Of a DNA stretch of 64,000 nt, positions 27,701 through 38,848 are shown one piece after another (within the stretch, counting starts at the first letter, position 1; the number at the start of each line of letters is the position of its first letter). The notes beneath the pieces are model-generated. The model saw only the letters and a list, made by a program, of their open reading frames with translations, did no database searches and had not been told where the DNA came from. The position numbers and the translations under genes are program-made. The DNA is from Zeugodacus cucurbitae (Eukaryota > Arthropoda > Insecta > Diptera > Tephritidae), in the NCBI RefSeq assembly GCF_028554725.1, contig NC_071668.1, positions 10,709,001 to 10,773,000 on the forward strand, read 5' to 3'.

Positions 27701-30094
27701 TTTTGATTATTTTTATCACTTATTTAAAGCAATTTCTACAAGTTTAGCACAAATGTTATAATTTTTTTTATAATTAATTTTTTTGATAATTTGATTTGAG
27801 AATAAAACTGAGCTAGCACTTGGCTATTTTAATGGCAGTTTGGCATTTTCTAACATCTCATACATTAAGGCCGCCGGCATTCCAGCAACAGCTGTTGGAA
27901 TTATTTTATAATTAAATATTTTTACTTTTATTTGCCTTCTTCGGTGAATTTCTGATGAGTAAACAATTAGTAACATATGAAATATTTTTGGTCGTTGCAC
28001 ACGATTCGCCGCGGGATATTCCGTAAATCATCAAATCATAAGTATGTAATACACATATGTGCATATGTATGTACATATATATTAACGCGTGTACTCCTAT
28101 ATGAGTAAATCCTCTTGTATCCGCATAAATTTAAACTTCATTGACAGCAATGACAAATTTGACGTGCCGAAACTTTTAAGCTGAGTCAATAGTTAAATTA
28201 TGGAAATCTAAACAGAAAGATAGATGTATACATATGTACATACATACATATCTACATACAAGCCTGGCTTGATACACAACAGCGTTAAGAGGCGTATGTG
28301 TTGAATTTAAATTTATTGCCTGAAACAGTGAAATAGTAATTGCATTTATCACAATAATAATAAAACTGGAGCGCAAATAACCGTGAAAGGTTGCGATCAA
28401 ACGCGTCAGGCAATTACAACATTTCAAATACAAAGAGGTTATGGTTTTCGCCAAAATCGATTTATTTCTAAGAAAGAGGCTGTAACCATAAACTTCTAAA
28501 TAAACCCTGAGCTCTAAAATACATACATACATATGTCAGCCTGTCTTTAGACTCATTTGCAACCGCCGACATCAGTCACTCATTATTATATCATTCAAAG
28601 TTGTGATTTTTAGATGAAATCATGTAATATTTTTGTGGGGGAGTTGATCTGATTAATATGGCGATTGTTTATGGTGCACAATTTACATATGCAATTTTAT
28701 AATTGCTTACAACAGCTGAGGTTTGAAAAATGAGGTAGAGAGCTGCTAGTTGCTAGAGCTGTTCTCAATTAATCTGAGCAAGGCAAACCATAATTTCTAT
28801 ATTAAACAAGTATATGTATATTATTTGATAACAAAGTAAGTTAAAATTGCATTATACTTTGGAGGTATACGACGATAGCTAATGTGACAGGGTCTTACTT
28901 GAAAAAAGTCGGCAGTAGCAGAAAAATTATACAGGAATTGTATATATGCATAAGTATAATCCCAAATCAATGTAAATATTTCAATTTTGAATCATAGACA
29001 TTTGTTTATATTATTCTTAAACCGTCGGTGCTATAGAATGTGTCTGTAAAGCTTATAAACCAAACTTTCTGCAGTCGTTTTCCCTACGTACTACAGCACA
29101 CACCATAAAAATAGTTGAAATCGGATAATAACCATGCCCACCTCCGCTACAAAGGTTATGGGTGAAATCAGTTCACAATCACACCTACATCCCATATAGC
29201 TCAATTCTGAATTCCATCTGATTTCTTCACTTTACCAATGAAGTTAGCGGGTTACAACTTTACACAAATGCTGTATTTGAACTGTGGCATCACTTGTGGA
29301 AAAATTGTCGAGATCGAACAATAACTTTTCAATGCCGCGGATATCGAACAGGAAGAACTCAGTGCCTAAGTGCCTAATTTTTCAACGAAAATATCGATAA
29401 ACACCTCAGATATTTTAATGCAATTCAAAGGTAATCTTTTCCTTCTAATAGTGTGTCTCTGTGGCAAAAATGGTTAAAATCGGGTCATAACTTCCCGTAG
29501 CTCCCATATACCTAATTATAGTTTTTTCAAAAATACCGTGGGTTTTATTCCGCGTATATCGGTTAATATGTGAGATTTTAGCAAAATTAAGTGAGCCTAT
29601 AGTCTTGGATATAGTGTAGCTTGGTGGGGAAAATGAGTGAAATCGGTTCAGGAATTACTTCAGCCCTCATATACTGTATAAGATGATTTTCGTTATTCTA
29701 TTGGACTTTATGCCGAATATATGGGTCAAATAGTGTGTTATCTTTAAAAAATTACATAAATAAATTGCGCGAGTATAAAATGTTCGGTTACACACGAACT
29801 AAGCATTTCCTTACTTGTTTTTGAGCTAGATTTAACTATTTATATAATTATTAAATTTAAAAAAAATTTAAAAATAAAATATTTTACACATAAATAAAAA
29901 AAATATATATATTATTACAAAATTAAAACACACTCACCCGTTTTATCGATTGCCAAATTAGAGATGACACCGGCATTGACATTCACGTTCATCATACGCA
30001 CTGACGACGCTGGTTCTTTGGCGCGTTGCGCGGGACTCCAGCTGCCGTGTTGAAAATGCTCGCAAAAGGAGCAATTTGATAATTTATTGCCCAT
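12734..30094 (-). CDS. Tg: Transglutaminase, isoform A (N-myristoylated type)
   Basis: Four coding exons, 29938-30094 (1A), 13463-15183, 13071-13304 and 12734-12955, join with matching phases (1, 0, 0) to give 777 residues. The enzyme forms isopeptide bonds between glutamine and lysine side chains and works in clotting, cuticle and gut barrier. The order is a transglutaminase N-domain, a catalytic core and two C-terminal beta-barrels. The triad is visible: YGQCWNFSG (Cys about 333), NYHVWNEVW (His about 392) and WQAVDATPQEPSD (Asp about 419). Exon 1A begins MGNKLSNCSFC, with Gly2 set for myristoylation and nearby cysteines for palmitoylation. This fits the unconventional secretion described for Drosophila TG-A. 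The 14.8-kb first intron holds exon 1B, an opposite-strand odorant receptor and several mobile elements. A large antisense frame at 13760-14242 is a shadow. Confidence 0.95.
15345..17330 (+). mobile_element. LINE (non-LTR retrotransposon), 5'-truncated and disabled
   Basis: The reverse transcriptase region is clear: NNKAAGADGLPAELFKYGG, LCPIHKKGDPT, NYRGISLLN, GPYQCGFRPGKSTDQIF and YADDIDIIG. It is followed by a C-terminal part ending in RLRWLGHV and RGRPPLR. The endonuclease half is missing. There is a frameshift near 16340 (within the AFD motif region), an in-frame deletion near 16860 relative to the copy at 60485-61632, and a TGA for a usual TGG near 17187. The tail ends in GAAGAAGAAG-like repeats. 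It sits in the first intron of Tg in the opposite orientation. I cannot decide its clade with confidence (RTE-like or Jockey/R1-like). Confidence 0.85.
17331..19542. other. Tg intron 1, no gene; fragment of the ACAAGTAAGGAA repeat
   Basis: A short fragment starting AACAAGTAAGGAAGGGCTC near 17391 matches the left end of the repeat at 8808. The remainder is AT-rich intron sequence with CATA microsatellites (for example 18378-18398 and 18646-18675). I see no exon or RNA gene. Confidence 0.5.
19543..20198. repeat. TTAA-flanked MITE with GGGGTTAGGGG ends (copy 1)
   Basis: The left end is TTAA then GGGGTTAGGGGTAGTCAGG, and the right end is the complement, ACTACCCCTAACCCC then TTAA. The element therefore has terminal inverted repeats and a TTAA duplication of the piggyBac kind. 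It codes for nothing. A second copy is at 40252-40716 and shares internal words such as GTGACAACTGTAACTC-like sequence and AATGCCATATTATTAC. Confidence 0.75.
21445..23824 (+). CDS. odorant receptor (7-TM Or family), nested in Tg intron
   Basis: Four exons (21445-22205, 22446-22545, 23435-23701, 23771-23824) join in agreeing phases (2, 0, 0) to give 393 residues, the usual size of an insect odorant receptor. The protein is rich in hydrophobic helices. Exons 2-3 contain the family's conserved C-terminal half (FPFLIQIMCSSFVLCFSAY, then VSISENPSQF and ILQIFVPCYCGNEI). The last short exon, TMNNTYSLMALLLNMNK, is the typical C-terminus. Such receptors pair with Orco as odour-gated channels in sensory neuron membranes. 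Two starts are possible: 21385 and 21445 in frame; I prefer 21445 for its better context (CAACCATGG). I cannot assign the Drosophila orthologue safely (Or7a/Or94-like was considered). Introns 1 and 2 each carry a pogo-like MITE. Confidence 0.88.
22233..22389. repeat. palindromic pogo-like MITE (copy 2), in Or intron 1
   Basis: It begins CAGTTGAACTTCCATAACTC, ends TTCAACTG before TATA, and is largely self-complementary. It lies wholly within intron 1 of the odorant receptor, 28 bases after the donor. Confidence 0.8.
23109..23266. repeat. palindromic pogo-like MITE (copy 3), in Or intron 2
   Basis: The same ends as copy 2, flanked by TA on both sides (ATTA before CAG, TATT after the terminal CAG). 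It lies in intron 2 of the odorant receptor, so this small gene has taken two insertions of one family. Confidence 0.8.
24466..24568 (-). CDS. Tg: Transglutaminase alternative first exon 1B (isoform B)
   Basis: An ATG at 24568 opens 34 codons (MSSWYANIVPSWVNRWISPP...) ending at AAA|GTAATT in phase 1. That is the same phase as exon 1A and as the acceptor of exon 2 at 15183. Spliced to exons 2-4 it would give a 759-residue protein without the myristoylation signal. Drosophila Tg is known to make two isoforms differing only in the N-terminus, and this exon is placed as expected for the second. Beyond position, phase and Trp/Pro-rich coding character I have no direct proof. The donor is weaker than that of exon 1A. 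Confidence 0.6.
24569..26526. other. Tg intron between exons 1A and 1B, putative isoform B promoter region
   Basis: If exon 1B is real, its promoter and 5'UTR lie in the first few hundred bases here (24569-24960). That part is less AT-rich and includes an AGCAGCAGCAGC-like stretch near 24925. No further exon was recognised, and short open frames have no similarity I know. Confidence 0.4.
26527..27175 (+). repeat. dispersed dipteran repeat (TACCTTGAACAGGGTATATT type)
   Basis: The unit starts near TTTATACCTTGAACAGGGTA and ends GCCGAAGTTAACG followed by TTTTTTCTTGTT. It contains a CTGTCTGTCTGTCC stretch and two internal near-copies of ATAGCTGCCATACAAACTGA followed by ACGATCGG (about 26803 and 26958). 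I recognise it as a family widespread in flies, mostly in introns, but I cannot assign its class. No protein is encoded. Confidence 0.65.
27176..28989. other. Tg intron, no gene seen
   Basis: AT-rich intron sequence with CATA/TATG microsatellites (28046-28080, 28222-28260 and 28520-28535). No exon, RNA gene or recognisable element was found. Confidence 0.5.
28990..29822 (-). repeat. dispersed tephritid repeat, reverse copy
   Basis: Read on the minus strand it begins AACAAGTAAGGAAATGCTTAG followed by a GTAACCGAACATTTTATACT-like stretch. Parts further on (CACAAGTGATGCCACAG, TTTGTGTAAAGTTGTA) align with the repeat at 8808-9667. The distal boundary is uncertain. It lies just inside intron 1 of Tg, about 115 bases from exon 1A. 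Confidence 0.6.
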
Positions 30095-31490
30095 GTTTAT
30101 GTTTTTGTATTATTGTCACATACAACACTTTTAACACTTATTTTGGAAATACTTTTTAAAAATTTTGCACTTTTATTTTAAATTTTTTTGTTGTTGGAAA
30201 TTTATAAAAAATAAACACTTTGTATTTGTTTAACACAAAAAAACTTGAAAAATAAACAAAACAAATATTATTGCACATCAGCTGTTGTTTTGGTGTGCGC
30301 GGTATGCGACAACAACTCGACACATGTACTGAAATATGCGGTCAAACGAGTTTTCAATATTTTACGACCACTTGCGGATTATTCAGGTACACAAATGCGA
30401 ATATATTATTTAACAAAACAAACGAATAAATTTTGGTTGTTAATAGATATTGTTCTACATATGCTTCTGCTTGCTTTCAGTTTCAAAATAAAAAGTGACG
30501 CAATTTAGATGATTTACATATTAACTCCGCGCGCGAGGTGCACATTAATTGACACCACTAAATAACATCGTCAATTAGTCTGCCAGCAATGAATGCAGTG
30601 CCACTGATTGTCGAAATTTATGAGTAATACACTTATCATTTTATTACTTGCGATGCAAGTGAAAAGCAGACAAAATTCTACTGAATGAAATAAATTTTTG
30701 CTATGAATTTGTATTAACACTTAGCGTTATAAATTTCTACAAATTTTATTAGTAGTAAATTTTAAATTTGTTTGACTTTGAATTTTTTGAAAATTTAAAT
30801 TTTTTTGAAATTCAAATTTTTTCGAAGTTCAAAATAATAAAAAATTAAAATTTTGTTACTTTACACATTTTTTTTTGCTTTTCACTTATAACCAATAATA
30901 GTTTAATAAATAATTTGCATACTAAACACCTAACACTGCGCACTCTTCTCTGAACTAACTGTAACTAGTCGTTGACTAAATGGATGTCAGCTTTATCAGC
31001 AGAGCTTACACTAAATACTAGATACAAATTAATTTAATTTGATTTAAATTGCGCTCGTTTGAAACTTAACGTCTGCTCAAGTCGAACGAATGTGTCGGTT
31101 TGTGCGACTTTTGGAAAACGAAAGCGCGAAAATGGTGATGCTCAGCAGCTTGTTTCTTAAGTTTAAGTCTAAAAGCGCGCAGCGTTTCGACTTCGACTTC
31201 GGTTTCAATTGAAATTGTTTATTTTTGAACACTCCCGAAATGGAATAAGAGCAAATAATGTACATTTGCACACTTGTTTAAATATGCCTAAAGTCACGTT
31301 AGAATTGAGTCATTTCTTATATTTATTTATTTCTCATACGCATAAAATTGCATTCAAAGTTATTATAATGAAAAAGAGGTCATATGCTGTAGTTACCCTT
31401 AACCACAATTAATAAGTTCAATAAATAAGTTGTTGTTGTTGTCGTGCCTCATTTCACCTTAACCACAACTAATAATTGAACTTTTTTTCT
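30095..31490. other. 5' flank of Tg (exon 1A side), no gene
   Basis: This should include the 5'UTR and promoter of Tg isoform A (minus strand) and spacer towards Scg-alpha. AT-rich; no coding exon was recognised. Confidence 0.5.
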
Positions 31491-31745
31491 AAGTTGTTGT
31501 TGCTAATTTCCACAAATATTTTTTTTCTAAGTTGTTGTTGTTGTTGCTAATTTCCACAAATATTTTTTCAAAGTTGTTGTTGCTAATTTCCTCAAATATT
31601 TTTTTAAGTTGTTGTTGTTGTTGCTAATTTTAACAAATATTTTTTCTAAGTTGTTGTTGCTAATTTTCATCAGTATTTTTTCCAAGTTGTTGTTGTTGTT
31701 ACTAATTTTCACAAATATTTTTTCCAAGTTGTTGTTGTTGTTGCT
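31491..31745. repeat. minisatellite with alternating 35-38 and 42 bp units
   Basis: Units of the form AAG(TTG)nCTAATTTCCACA then AATATTTTTT start at 31491, 31529, 31571, 31606, 31648, 31684 and 31726. Spacing alternates 38, 42, 35, 42, 36, 42 bases because units with three and five TTG triplets alternate. The basic unit is therefore a dimer of about 78 bases. The open frame on the minus strand (Asn-rich repeats) is a product of the repeat and is not a gene. Confidence 0.85.
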
Positions 31746-32317
31746 GTAGCATTTTCATTATTGTGCGGAATATATGCGTAGCATTTGATTTTTCAAAAAA
31801 TAACGGCAACTAAATTTCAATCTTATCAATTTAAAATTTTCAACTTAACCTCACATTCAATACCCAGTTGTCGGAGCGGCATGCAACAGGTGAGGAAAAG
31901 CAATGCGGAAAAATTTCCCAAACAAACACTAATAAACAGAGAGTAAACAACACAACGCTCTCTCTCAGCAGTGCTTTACATACATACATTGACCACCCAC
32001 TGATTTTGGTGAACCATTATATACACAAGCATTCAGCGTTCTTGCCATATACACAACTAATGGAATTTTCAATATTTTCATTGTGAACTTGTCGTCTTCA
32101 CCTACGCTATTTCGGGTGCTGCGTGGAAAAATTATTGCAAAAAATATTATTAAACAAATTTTGCTAAGTGATTGTGTATTCTAACGAAAATTGCATAGAG
32201 TTTTAACAAAAAAAAGCAAAATATAAAAAAATAATCCAACAGCAGTTGAACGAAATGTTTTGAAATACAAAAAGTGGAAAAATCAATTTTTCACTCTCAC
32301 AGCTATACAACTCCAAC

Positions 32318-34356
32318 ATGCTGAAGGACAATTTATTTTTATATACGCCCTTAGTGGCGCTAGTGCTGCTCTTGGCTTGCTGCCACACCACCGCTGGCAT
32401 GGAACAGGCCGCCGTGGGTGAATTGTTCTCCTACAAAATTGAACCGCTGCTCTTCAATTGGACGCATCAGGTTATCAGCGAACAATTTCGTTATCGTGCC
32501 TCATTGGAGGGCTACGCCGACTTACCCACATGGCTGCGCTACAAATACAGTCACGAATATCATGCGGGTTTTCTTTATGGCACACCCACTGACCGGCTGG
32601 CCGATAAAACGGTGCACTTGGATATTGTGGCGTTGAATAAGCAGAATTATGAAACACGCACCGTCAAGTTGTCCATATTTGTGGCAGAAAAGCTGCCATC
32701 GCTGAATATAATACAAATGAAAATTGACAATTTGAATTGGGTACATCTGATGGATCCGGGGCGTGTGGAGAATTTGCGTAATATATTCCGCAAAGATTTG
32801 TGGCCAGAAAGTGAAAATGATTTGAGTATTGTGTTCATGGAATCGGCGGTGAATATGGGTGGACGCTTACCGTTGCGTCCACAGCAACGCGAGGGGTAAT
32901 TAATTATTAAATATAAAATAACAGAATCATTATAAAGTTAAAGCAATATCTTCTTTCTATTCTTCTTTCCAGTGTCGTTGTACATCTTGGCAGTTCGGCG
33001 CAGTTTTCCGCACGCATTAAGGAATTACAAGAGGAAGTACGTCCACTTTATAAGCTGAGCACTTGCACCTATAAACGCACGTCTGTGCAAAAGGTATTCG
33101 AGAATGCCGGTTTTAAGTTGGATTGGTGCGCCTTCAAGACGGTAGGCGCTGATATATCACCGGAAATACTCTTTCACAATTATGGCCACAAAAGTCATCA
33201 CGACAATTTCAAACGTAATGACCGTTGGTTGGGCATTGCACGCGAGGATGTGCCCGATCGCAATTATATCGATGAATTTGCTTTCGCCTTTGCCATTCCT
33301 AGCATGATTTTCGCCATACTTTTGGGTATATTGTCTGCAGCTCTGTGCTTTCAACATGAAAAATTGTGAGTACTGTTATTTTGATTTTTGCTGTTGTTGT
33401 AATTTATATATGTACGTACCATGAAAAAATTAAATTTCGACGTATTAGTGTGTATATTTTATAGTTATTTTTATATATGTATATATATATTGTTTAACTA
33501 TCAAATAGTTGTTGTAACTATTTGTTGTATTATTAAATTATTGCTTTTTATGTTTTGTATATATGTATGTAAATATGAATTTATATTTTCAATACTTTTA
33601 TTTTTTATAGAAATGATCGAAACTCTGAGTTTTTCTTTAAGAATATTTTTCATATTTGTGAAGAATCATGTGAGAAGGAAAATGTTTATGATTCCGACGA
33701 AATGGGAAGGTGAATTTTATTTTGAAAATATTAATTTTAGTTTAAACTTTTAGTTGTAAATATATATAGGATTTATGTATAAATATGGATACCATATTTA
33801 CATTGGTATGTATATAAAGTATACATGTGTACATAATGTATTACATATAATATAAACTAAAACTATACTAAATTATATAAAATTTGCAACACTTTATGAA
33901 CGCTATGCAATTGATAAATTAAGAATGAAAACATTTTTTAATTGAATACAGCGAAGTTATTGTTATTATTATTATTATTCATATTTATATCATTTAGTGA
34001 AATGTCATCGGCCTATCAACCTGCAACATCAACTGTACAAATGGTGCAATGTTCAGATAACAACACAGATCAACCAGTGACAACATTAAAGAGCTTGAAA
34101 GATCCCAATTGCTTGTTGGACAATATTAGCATGCGCTCACATAGGTGAGTCGTGGAAATACATATAGCCTAACATTAATCACGCTTATATTAACATTAAC
34201 ATGTTCATAAAACATTTATTAATAATTTTTATTAACTCTTCGTCCAGCCCCAACAATAGCTACTATCAAACCGACAGCGCATCCAACACATATTTACGTC
34301 CAAAACCGCCACCATACAAGGGTGGCACTTTAAATCGCAATGGTGTGGATATATGA
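32318..34356 (+). CDS. Scgalpha: alpha/epsilon-sarcoglycan
   Basis: Five exons (32318-32895, 32973-33365, 33611-33709, 33998-34144, 34248-34356), all joined in phase 2, give 441 residues. The protein is a single-pass component of the dystrophin-sarcoglycan complex in the muscle plasma membrane. A signal peptide (MLKDNLFLYTPLVALVLLLA) is followed by a cadherin-like ectodomain and paired cysteines (STCTYKRTS ... LDWCAFKTVG). A transmembrane helix lies near residues 295-320 (FAFAFAIPSMIFAILLGILS). The cytoplasmic tail ends in a Pro-rich segment (YLRPKPPPYKGG). An AATAAA signal is at 34636-34641. The gene is divergent from Tg, 2.2 kb apart, with the minisatellite in between, and its donors and acceptors are all standard GT-AG. 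Confidence 0.92.
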
Positions 34357-35495
34357 CAATCAACCCCAAGGATATTATATTGCTAAGCAGTGCTGGAGAG
34401 GAATTGAGCATTTCCTCGATATAGGCGCAAAATAAATTATTCGTAATAAATTGAATCATATCGATACATGTACTTACAATATGCTATTTAATCTATTACT
34501 TCCAATACGAAGACACTTGATACATACGTATATTATACCCACATCAGTAGCTTGTGGAAAGTAACTATTAAACACATATTTCACTGTAGCAGTAGTTGTA
34601 CAACGAATATTAAACGGAAAAGTTAAAAGTAGCACAATAAATGTTAAATTAGAATAATCAAAATTAAATAATTAAAACACTTTTTAATTGAAATCTTGCG
34701 CTGCACTTCACTTGACATTTGAAAGAACTGAGAGGAAAGCTTCACATTTCCGTTCGCACAAGTCACAAAGCACAAGTCTATTGTGAATGGCAATGCAAAG
34801 CATAACCTATTCAGAAAATTATAAGCAGCTATATTTGTTGATGTTTTCTAAATTTTATTCAATTATAATTAATTAATTTTTAAATTTCATTTGAACGAAT
34901 GAATTCATTGTTTTAAAGTCTATTAACATTTTTCACGTTTAGAATATTTTTTCTATTGTGAATAACATTTTTTATTTCTTTTTGATTTGAGGAACCTTAT
35001 TATAAAAAAGTATTATTTGCTATTTTATTAAAAAAAATATTATTTTATTATTGTACGCCGAATATTGAAATTCAATTCAATTTAGTTATCGCCGCACCGT
35101 ACTAATCACGTTTCCAACACTTTTCAAATGAAAGGGTACACTTTTTAACATAGCAACATTGGTCAAAATATCAGTTGACGCCAAATTTCTCTTTCGATTC
35201 GTTGTATTTTTGTCACTTCGATTTAGTTTTTTGAATTTTGTATAAATAGTGTAAAACATATATTTTATAAATATTGCCAAAGTGTACTTTAAATGAAAAT
35301 TGATGATATTATATGAAGCGTTTATGATTTCAATGAGAGCGCTACGTCATTTGGTAAATTTATTATAAGAAAAATTGTGCGAAAGTAACGAACTGACAAA
35401 TCAGCTGAAGGCTTCCTTTTCCTCTCGTCAACATCAACGAAAAGGAAGCAATATTCGTTAAACGGTTACCATCGGGTTGCAACCATTTTGAAAAG
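34357..35495. other. 3' flank of Scg-alpha and promoter region of the next gene
   Basis: No gene. It holds the Scg-alpha 3'UTR and polyadenylation signal (34636), and upstream DNA of the mitoshell-like gene. An ATTGTGAAT word at 34780-34788 belongs to a motif repeated in other promoters of this window. A further TTGTGAATT occurs at 35772, inside intron 1 of the next gene. Confidence 0.55.
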
Positions 35496-38400
35496 ATGAA
35501 CGAACAGCAGCAAATACGAGTAGCAAAAAGACAACGTGAGTAAATAATTAAAATTAGCAGCCAAGCAGATTTTTAAGGTTAAATGAAGAAATTTTGAAAT
35601 TAGCAATTCAATTTGGTTAAATAATAAATGTATAATTGCATTTATAAGCAATCATTTTAAGTACATTATTAAATTAGTATCCGCCGGAAATATTTCAATA
35701 AATATATATTTACACAGCACAATTTAGTGAATAACTGCCTATGAACGGCAAAAGCCCTTCACACTTTGCGTTTGTGAATTATTGAACAAAATTCTTAAGA
35801 CGTAGTAGGCAAGATTTTCACGTTAGTTAATTTTCACAGAAAAATAGGTGAAAATTAAAATAAATATCAGAAAAAATATAAAAAGGCGGCACCTATTCGA
35901 ATAAAACCAACAAATACAAAACTTTTTTTTTAAATATACTTTTAAAAAGGTGCAAATTATTAGATTTTAAATAATTGTGGGTGTTAACGGTTTACACAGC
36001 ACGTAAGATTTTGGGCATTAATTCGCACGAATCAAATGCACTTCCGGGTGATTTGTCTGGCACAAATATCGTGTTGGCCGGGCCAAATTGCGCAGGCTCT
36101 TTACCAGTAACACTACAACCATCAGAACATAACGCCGACTCGCTGTCGCAGCAGCCACCGGCACAGCCCCATACGCTTAACGGCGGCACAGCAGTGTGCG
36201 CAGGAGCGTCTGTAACTACAACTACTGTACCAACATCAATTGCATTAAGTGTGCAACATCAGCAGCAAATGGAGCGTTTACGTTTAGCAAATATGATGAA
36301 TCAAGGTAAGCACGACATTGAGGTTATAATTTTGACTTAATTCGGTTTTTTCACATTTCGGCAGAAATGCATGCATTATGGCCATATGGCACAGCTACAT
36401 TCCTGTCACCAATGTTACCAGCACCAAATATGGCGTTACCATACGCACTAGCTGGCACTTTACCGTACGCCGCTGTGCCAATATATCCAGCTGCTGCAGC
36501 TGCTGCTGCGGCCGGTATGCAACAAAATATGCCGAACGCACCACAGCAATGCAACAACATATCACCAATATCGACTGCCAACACACTACCTGGTTCTGGT
36601 GCATCCTCTGCATCGACCAGTAGTGCTACATCTTCCAGCGGTGTGCCAACAATGCGCTCACAAACGAATGATTCAAATAAGATTAATATACAAATTGGTT
36701 TGCAATGTGTTAGTCAGAATTCGCCACTCAATTTCAATTCGATGAATGAGATCAATGCGTCTTTAGCCAAAGTGAATCTGTTGAATTTTTGTGGTGGTGT
36801 TGCAGAGAAGGAGAACAAAGGTTCGTAATTGAATAACAAATATTAGTAAATTTTCAAAAATTACATATTTGTAGAGACCTCTTCATTGCGTAGTTCGCCG
36901 ATATTGTTAAGCTCAGAGTAAGTGATTTCAAATAATTTATTTTTAAAGTTGAAAAAAAAAAAAAATTATAAACTTTTTTTAAAGCGATCTCAACAACAGC
37001 AGCGGTATATGTAATAGTAATGCACTAGGTAGTGGCGCCGGCGGCGATGCCACTAATGCCACCAATTCGCCTGGCAGCGGTGGTAGCTGCACGGTAACAC
37101 TTTCGCAAGCAAAATTTAATGAACTAACACGTCTGGCATTGCGTGGCAGTGAAATTGCCGAGAAACTCGCATACACACATCGCAATCGGCCGTGTTTCAA
37201 AAAGATCGACAGCCTCTGTGCGCGCATGAAACAGGATCTCATACGTCCTGATGGTGTTTTACCCAATATCAATTCACAGGGTATTGCTTGGGCCGTAAAG
37301 GATTTCATTTTCGTTTTCACGCGTGTCATCAATGCTTGGATTATTATCAAGGGCTATGTTTATAATACACCAGAGGGACTCAATAAAGTGAAATCTGCGC
37401 TAAGCCCTGACTTTGCTGCCAGCTTTGCCGCATGGCAAGATACCACAATGGATTTTGTAGAGAATCTTATTAAATCATTTGTAAATCTCGACAATTTGGT
37501 GCAATCGCAGAAGAACGTGTATCAGAATTCCGAAAACAACGGTACACGTGCGGCACCCAGCACTACACCCATTAAATTATTACAACCAGTTAATTCACTG
37601 ATTGATGATTCGTTCGATTTCTTAAATACGTCCACTGAGAAATCAACGCAGAATGCGCTCAATAAAAATTATCTTTACACAATGGTTGAAGACTCGGAGG
37701 GTAGTCAGCGACAGGCTACTGTTAACGGTACATACTTCAAGACGGGCACATACAATCCGATCAAAAAAGACGCATTGCTTGTGGATCAAATAAATAATGT
37801 GACCACAAGTGTGACTAGTACATCCGCCACAAGCACAGCGGCACAACATCTGCTCGCGAACAATAATCCACTCGAACAGTATTTTGATGAGCAAATTTCC
37901 GAGTTTTGGCCACCCACCGCCGATGTGGATACTGCAGCAGCTGCGGAGTATTTGAAAATCAAAGAGAAAATACCACCAAATTGGTTGAGTTATGATATAC
38001 GTGTGTTGGAGCAGAATTTGACGGAGTTCTCCAATGATTACGATCCAAATGCACCGCCGCGTCCGCTGGGTAAAGATCTCATTGATAAACTGAATGTGAT
38101 GATTGAGCGACTGATGGCAATGAAAAATGCAGAATTATTTTTCAAATTGCAGTTTACCAAAAATTATGTAAGTTTTACAAAAAATTGATTTTTTTTTTAA
38201 TTTAATTTAAAAAAATTTCAATTTTTATACAATTATAAAAAATTATAATAATTATAAAAAATTAAAAAAAAATTAATTTTATAAAAAATGAAATTTTTTT
38301 AATTTTTTTTAATTTCTTACATTTTAAAAATCTTAATTTTTTAAATTTTTTAATTTTAAAAATCTCAATTTTTTAAATTTTTTAATTTTAAAAATCTTAA

Positions 38401-38848
38401 TTTTTTTAATTTCAAAAAATTTTTTTTTCTAATTAATTAAAAATTAAAAAAAATTAAAATCTCCACATTTTTTTACAGTTCCCTGAATTTATGACCAAGC
38501 ATAAACACGATTTTATGGATGTGCGCTCTATAATACTCAAGTGTCAAGTGGGTGGCTACCAGCATATTTTCGAAGTTGTACACGATGTTAAGAAAATAGT
38601 GCACACTGGCAAGGAATATTTAAAGGTGTTTGGGGAAATATGCATTTTAAAGTGTTTATAGCAATTTAACAAATTATTTATTCACACTTTCATTACAGTT
38701 TAATGTCGACAACAAATTGCAGAAATCGATTAGTGCCTTTGAAAGCGAATTCAATAAATTACTTAGTGAACCACCTTTTGAAAATTATCAATTCGAACAT
38801 ATCACCGGTGAACCCAAAGAGATGCTATACAATTGTCGCAATAAATAG
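35496..38848 (+). CDS. mtsh: mitoshell-like protein
   Basis: Seven exons (35496-35535, 36000-36305, 36365-36820, 36875-36917, 36985-38167, 38479-38625, 38699-38848) join with agreeing phases to give 774 residues. The N-terminal 280 residues are low-complexity (Gln, Ala, Ser, Thr) with a PYALAGTLPYAAVPIYPAAA-like stretch. The conserved part begins near LSQAKFNELTRLALRGSEIA and continues through RMKQDLIRPDG, FVFTRVINAWIIIKGYVY and KEKIPPNWLSYDIR. It ends in a helical C-terminus, YQFEHITGEPKEMLYN. I assign it to Drosophila mitoshell from memory of the family and from gene order; that gene is tied to mitochondria in male meiosis. The molecular activity is not visible. Intron 5 (38168-38478) is an extreme A/T tract. 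The first coding exon is only 13 codons, chosen because its donor phase fits exon 2. Confidence 0.7.

Noticed and set aside
29938..30094. Independent small gene at the Tg exon 1A position
   Set aside because: The frame ends in a phase-1 donor that fits Tg exon 2, and MGNKLSNC matches the known N-terminus type of fly transglutaminase A.
31527..31727. Asn-rich repeat protein on the minus strand
   Set aside because: The frame is created by the minisatellite; there is no unique sequence, start context or similarity.
31491..31745. Possible CRISPR-like array of regular repeats
   Set aside because: There are no unique spacers; the units are contiguous minisatellite monomers in a eukaryotic genome.
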